From Acuticoccus sp965213555 (GTDB lineage: Bacteria > Pseudomonadota > Alphaproteobacteria > Rhizobiales > Amorphaceae), in NCBI RefSeq assembly GCF_965213555.1, contig NZ_OZ243890.1, forward strand, positions 1 through 64,000: a DNA stretch of 64,000 nucleotides, given 5' to 3'. Shown one piece after another: positions 60,422 to 64,000 of this stretch. The notes beneath the pieces were generated by a model. That model was given only the letters and a program-made list of their open reading frames with translations. It did not search any database and had not been told where the DNA came from. The position numbers and the translations under genes were made by a program. Position 1 is the first letter of the stretch; every line of letters starts with the position of its first letter.

Positions 60422-61308
60422 CAGGCGCGGTCCATGGAGCGGCCGAAGCTGAACAGGCCCGACGGCTGCACCATCAGGACGAGGATGACCAGCGCGAAGC
60501 CGACGATGTCGCGTGCCTCGTTGGAGATGTAGCCCGACACGAAGCTCTCCGTGACGCCGAGGAGGAGCCCGGCCGCCACCGCGCCGTAGACGTTGCCCAT
60601 GCCACCGACGATGACGACGGTGAACGCCTTCAGGGCCGTCATCGCACCGACCTGAGGGTGCACGAGGTAGACCGTCGACATCATCATGCCGGCGCCCGCC
60701 GCGAGCCCGCCGCCGATGGCGAAGGTGGCGAGGGCGACGCGGTTGACATCGATGCCCGAGAGCGTCGCCACGGTGGGATGCTGGGCGACGGCGCGCAGCG
60801 CCCGACCGGTCCAGGTGTAGCGCAGGACGATGTGGAAGATGACGACGATGACGAGCGTCACGACCGGGATGAGCGCGCGCTGGCCGGTCAGGAAGATCGG
60901 CCCGAAGTTCAGGAACACCGTCGAGAGCTCGGTACGGATGAGCTGCGGCTGCGGGCCGAACACCAGGAGCGCCGCGTTCTGCAGCACCACGGCGAGGCCG
61001 AAGGAGGAGATGATGGTGTCGGTCGGCTCACGTCCGCGGATCGGGCGGAACACGAGCCGCTCGGCCGCGATCGCGAGCGCCGCGACGCCGACCATCGCAA
61101 AGATCAGCGCGAACGGCAGCGGCAGCCCGAGGGTGGTCGAGGCGACGAGGCCGAGGAACCCGCCGAGCATGTAGAACTCGCCGTGGGCGAAGTTCACCAC
61201 GTGCAGGATGCCGAAGATCAGCGTCAGCCCGATCGCGACCAGCACGTAGACGCTGCCCGTGATGAGCCCGTTGACGAACAGCGTCAGCGCGAAGTCGAAT
61301 GTGTACAA
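60421..61308 (-). CDS. livH: Branched-chain-type ABC transporter permease (LivH)
   Basis: 295-residue membrane protein, TLFVNGLITGSVYVLVAIGLTLIFGILHVVNFAHGEFYMLGGFLG and ALKAFTVVIVGGMGNVYGAVAAGLLLGVTESFV being typical. It follows livK by 58 bases. Confidence 0.94.
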   Translation of the reverse strand: MYTFDFALTLFVNGLITGSVYVLVAIGLTLIFGILHVVNFAHGEFYMLGGFLGLVASTTLGLPLPFALIFAMVGVAALAIAAERLVFRPIRGREPTDTIISSFGLAVVLQNAALLVFGPQPQLIRTELSTVFLNFGPIFLTGQRALIPVVTLVIVVIFHIVLRYTWTGRALRAVAQHPTVATLSGIDVNRVALATFAIGGGLAAGAGMMMSTVYLVHPQVGAMTALKAFTVVIVGGMGNVYGAVAAGLLLGVTESFVSGYISNEARDIVGFALVILVLMVQPSGLFSFGRSMDRA

Positions 61309-61366
61309 GAAGGCTCCTCGCCCGGGGGCGGGGGCGCGGCGGCCGGGAGGGCCGCCGCAGGGGACG

Positions 61367-62512
61367 TCAGAACGGCTGCAACTCGCGCTTGCCGTCCTTC
61401 ACGATGGCGAGGCCGATGTTGAAGTCGACACCGCCCTGCTCGTTGAACTTGGCCGTGGTCCCGGGAGGACCCTCGACGAGCGGGTGGTCCTCGAGCTCGA
61501 GCAACGCGTCACGGATGGCGGGGCCCTCCGTCGCGCCGGCCTTCTCGATGGCGGCGATGATGAGCGACATGGAATCGTAGCCGAGCGCCGAATGCACGTT
61601 CGCGTTGACGCCCCAACGCTCCACGAAGCGCTCGGCGAACGCCGCGCCATGCTCGTTCGGCGTGTCCGGCTCGAACATGGAGGAGACGGCGAAGCCCTCC
61701 GAGGCCGCACCGGTGAGCTCGATGAACTTGTCCGTCATCATCGAGCCGGAGCCCATGAACTGGGTCTCGAGCCCCATCTCGTTGGCCTGGCGCACGATGG
61801 TCGCGCCGTCACCGACGAGCCCGCCGAGGTAGATCGCATCCGGGCCCAGCGCACGCAGCCGCGTCAGCATCGAGTAGAAGTCCTGCTCGCCGGCGTTGAA
61901 GCTCTCCCGTGCGACGATCTCGGCACCGGCCTCCTCTGTGACCTCGGCGAAGGTGTCGGCGAGCGAGTTCCCGTAGCTCGAGTTGTCGTGGATGATGGCG
62001 AGCCGCTTGGCGCCGAGCACCTCGACCGTGTCGACGCCCGACTCGCGCCCCTGCACGTCCGAGCCAGGGTAGGGGCGGAAGAACCAGGGATCGCCCGGCT
62101 CGTTCAGGTCGGTCACGCTCACCGCCGTCGAGCCGCCGGCGACCATCGGCACCTCCGCCTCGCGGGCGACCTTCAACGCTGCCTCCGCGACGGCGGAGTT
62201 GTAGGTTCCAAGGATCGCGGCGACGTCGTCCTGCTCGATCAGCTTGCGCGCCGCCGTCGTGCCCTTCGTCGGCGAGGACTCGTCGTCCTCCACGATGAGC
62301 TCGATGGGGCGGCCGTCGAGTACGCCGCCCTCCGCGTTGGCCTCCTCGACGGCGAGGCGCACGCCCTGGATGACCTCGGACGCGGCGAGCGAGGACGGAC
62401 CGGACATGGGCAGGATGACGCCCACCTCGACCGGCGCGCCGTCCTGCGCCGCCGCGGGTGTGAGGAGGCCGAGCGCGAGCGCTGCGGCGCCGAGACGTGT
62501 CAGGAGTTTCAT
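61367..62512 (-). CDS. Branched-chain-type ABC transporter substrate-binding protein (LivK-like)
   Basis: 381-residue periplasmic protein with signal MKLLTRLGAAALALGLLTPAAAQ and the family pattern VEVGVILPMSGPSSLAASEVIQGVRLAVEEANAEGGVLDGRPIELIVEDDESSP, AILGTYNSAVAEAALKVA, SYGNSLADTF. ATG 62512 was chosen because the longer frame runs antisense into the hydantoinase gene. Ligand is probably an amino acid or amide rather than certain Leu/Ile/Val, given the hydantoinase upstream. Confidence 0.92.
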   Translation of the reverse strand: MKLLTRLGAAALALGLLTPAAAQDGAPVEVGVILPMSGPSSLAASEVIQGVRLAVEEANAEGGVLDGRPIELIVEDDESSPTKGTTAARKLIEQDDVAAILGTYNSAVAEAALKVAREAEVPMVAGGSTAVSVTDLNEPGDPWFFRPYPGSDVQGRESGVDTVEVLGAKRLAIIHDNSSYGNSLADTFAEVTEEAGAEIVARESFNAGEQDFYSMLTRLRALGPDAIYLGGLVGDGATIVRQANEMGLETQFMGSGSMMTDKFIELTGAASEGFAVSSMFEPDTPNEHGAAFAERFVERWGVNANVHSALGYDSMSLIIAAIEKAGATEGPAIRDALLELEDHPLVEGPPGTTAKFNEQGGVDFNIGLAIVKDGKRELQPF

Positions 62513-62558
62513 CGACTTCGTGTTCCTCTCTACTCGAGCGTTCGTGCCTTGGCGCCCG

Positions 62559-64000
62559 TCAGCCCGTGGCGGTGTAGCCATAGTGCGCACGCGCATGGTC
62601 CACCGTGATGCGCCCGTCGGCAAGGTCGCGCTCCACGAGCTCGCGTGGGCGCTCGCGCGGATCGCCGTACCCGCCCCCGCCCCCCACGGACAGGACGACG
62701 ACGTCGCCGACCTGGAGCTCCGCCGCCGCCATCGGGGGCAGCGAGATCGCCTCCCCGCCGCGCTCGATGACGAGGCTCCCGAGGCCTCCCGGACCGCCGC
62801 CCTCGGCGCCGGACGGGGCCACGCGGTAGTGGTCGGAGTAGAGGTTGAGGAAGGTCCCTTCCTCGAGCACCGCGAAGCGGCGACGGAAGCCGAGGCCGCC
62901 GCGCCAGCGCCCGGCGCCCCCGGAGTCGGGGATGAGCTCCGTCGCCTCCATGCGCAGGTGCGGGTTCGCCTGCTCGAACGCCTCGATGGGGGTGATGCGA
63001 CAGTTCGACAGGATGTTGTCGCATGCGTCCACGCCCTCGTAGGCATGGCCGGCGCCGAAGCCGCCGCCCAGTACGTCGACGAAGACGCGGTAACCGTCGG
63101 ATCGGCGCTGGCCGATGTAGAACCCTGTGGTCGAGTTGAAGCCCTGCGCCGGGACCTTCTCGCGCATGGCCCCGGCAAGCGCGCCCTGCACGCTGTCGAA
63201 GGCCCGGTAGGCGGCGGCCATGCGGGCGCGGACCGGCGCGGGCGGGTTCGGGTTGAGCAGCGAGCCCTTCGGCAGGTGGATGTCGAGCGGCCGGTTGCAG
63301 CCGTCGTTCGCCGGCATGTCCTTGTCGGCGATGACGGAGCGCACGGCGGCGAACACCGCCGCGTGCGCCGAGGCGACGGGGCAGTTGAACATCGAGCGCA
63401 CCTGGGCGTCGGTGCCCGTGAAGTCGACCCCCAGGTCCGACCCGGTGACTTGGAGCGTGACACGCACGGTCACGGGTTCGTCCACGAACACGTCGCGGTC
63501 GATGGAGGCCTCACCGCGGTAGGTGCCGTCGGGCAGCTCGGCGATGGCGGCGCGCATGCGGCGCTCGGCGTAGTCCATCACCGCGTCCATCGCCCGCCTG
63601 AGGCCAGCGACGCCGTAGCGCTCGGCGAGCTCCTTGAGGCGCACGCGCCCGGTGTGGTTGGCGGCGAACTGGGCGTTGACGTCGCCGAGGCCGATCTCTG
63701 CGGTGCGCACGTTCGCGAAGATCAGCCGCTCGATCATCCCGCCGTGCCAGTCCCGCTCCACGTCCATCAGGAGCGGTGGGATGACGATCCCCTCCATGAT
63801 GTGGTCGGTGGCGCTGGGGTTCACGCCGGCCGCTCCGCCGCCGATGTCGAGGTGGTGCGCCGTCGAGCCCGACCAGCCGATCAGCGCACCGTCCACCACG
63901 ATGGGCGAGAACAGGATGATGTCGTTGAGGTGCTGCCCGCCGGCGTACGGGTCGTTCATGATGATGGCGTGGCGCTCGGTGACGCCCGACAGGTCGAGCT
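62559..64000 (-). CDS. Hydantoinase B / N-methylhydantoinase B family protein (partial, 5' end outside window)
   Basis: At least 480 residues of the HyuB/oxoprolinase-beta family, open through the right edge. Hallmarks: NDPYAGGQHLNDIILFSPIVVDGALIGWSGSTAHHLDIGG, DVNAQFAANHTGRVRLKELAERYG, ADKDMPANDGCNRPLDIHLPKGSLLNP and GGGGGYGDPRERP near the C-terminus. The partner HyuA is expected just outside the window. ATP-dependent ring-opening of hydantoins or oxoproline is the family role; with the liv importer downstream it probably handles an imported cyclic amide. Confidence 0.93.
   Translation of the reverse strand, partial: LDLSGVTERHAIIMNDPYAGGQHLNDIILFSPIVVDGALIGWSGSTAHHLDIGGGAAGVNPSATDHIMEGIVIPPLLMDVERDWHGGMIERLIFANVRTAEIGLGDVNAQFAANHTGRVRLKELAERYGVAGLRRAMDAVMDYAERRMRAAIAELPDGTYRGEASIDRDVFVDEPVTVRVTLQVTGSDLGVDFTGTDAQVRSMFNCPVASAHAAVFAAVRSVIADKDMPANDGCNRPLDIHLPKGSLLNPNPPAPVRARMAAAYRAFDSVQGALAGAMREKVPAQGFNSTTGFYIGQRRSDGYRVFVDVLGGGFGAGHAYEGVDACDNILSNCRITPIEAFEQANPHLRMEATELIPDSGGAGRWRGGLGFRRRFAVLEEGTFLNLYSDHYRVAPSGAEGGGPGGLGSLVIERGGEAISLPPMAAAELQVGDVVVLSVGGGGGYGDPRERPRELVERDLADGRITVDHARAHYGYTATG

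Overview
The window looks like a chromosomal segment of a GC-rich alphaproteobacterium, most likely in or near the Hyphomicrobiales (Rhizobiales). The reasons are: a NuoE with a C-terminal helix-hairpin-helix domain; a circularly permuted two-piece tmRNA gene with the tag ANDNYAEARLAA, a tag I associate with rhizobia; SspB directly after it; and the gene order hflK-hflC-DUF2065-degP. Genus cannot be fixed by eye. Many genes start with GTG and overlap the previous stop by 1 or 4 bases, so operons are tightly packed.

Layout. 1-13436 (minus): respiratory complex I operon nuoA-B-C-gfa-D-E-F-[scar]-G-SH3b-coiled coil-H-gfa-I, running off the left edge. It carries unusual passengers: two GFA-type zinc proteins, a secreted SH3b protein, two short coiled-coil proteins, and between nuoF and nuoG a decayed oppositely oriented amidohydrolase broken by a mobile miniature repeat. 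13640-13901: divergent tRNA-Asp and tRNA-Val. 14013-19698: acyl-CoA dehydrogenase and an RND efflux adaptor/pump pair. 19789-20346: gamma-type carbonic anhydrase homologue. 20530-28792: surface polysaccharide precursors (UDP-glucose dehydrogenase, UDP-glucuronate epimerase, GT2 glycosyltransferase, UDP-HexNAc dehydrogenase, rmlA, rmlB) interrupted by a decayed IS630 transposase. 28851-29774: an AT-rich foreign gene with SEC-C and HNH-like motifs. 29906-32704: phnCDE importer.

33147-40057 (minus): envelope quality control (hflK, hflC with a long acidic tail, DUF2065, degP) with thyA-folA upstream of it. 40365-41806: two-piece tmRNA, sspB and a methylglyoxal synthase pseudogene; tmRNA tags stalled nascent proteins and SspB passes them to ClpXP. 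42118-46793: TRAP transporter operon with an LDH2-type dehydrogenase and an RraA-type aldolase/decarboxylase. 46825-49817 (minus): tripartite tricarboxylate transporter tctCBA. 50111-54094: polyamine-type ABC importer behind a near-perfect sigma-54 promoter. 54197-56562: class IV and class III aminotransferases. 56662-64000 (minus): hydantoinase B, a livKHMGF importer and a DadA/PuuB-like oxidase, which together suggest uptake and oxidation of an amino-acid or amine-like compound.

I did not see an unmistakably new system. The most unusual material is the remodelled nuo operon (passenger genes, antisense pseudogene, NuoE linker of about 360 residues, NuoB substitution), the foreign SEC-C/HNH gene, and a roughly 100-bp miniature element present in two copies, one with a clean 4-bp target duplication.
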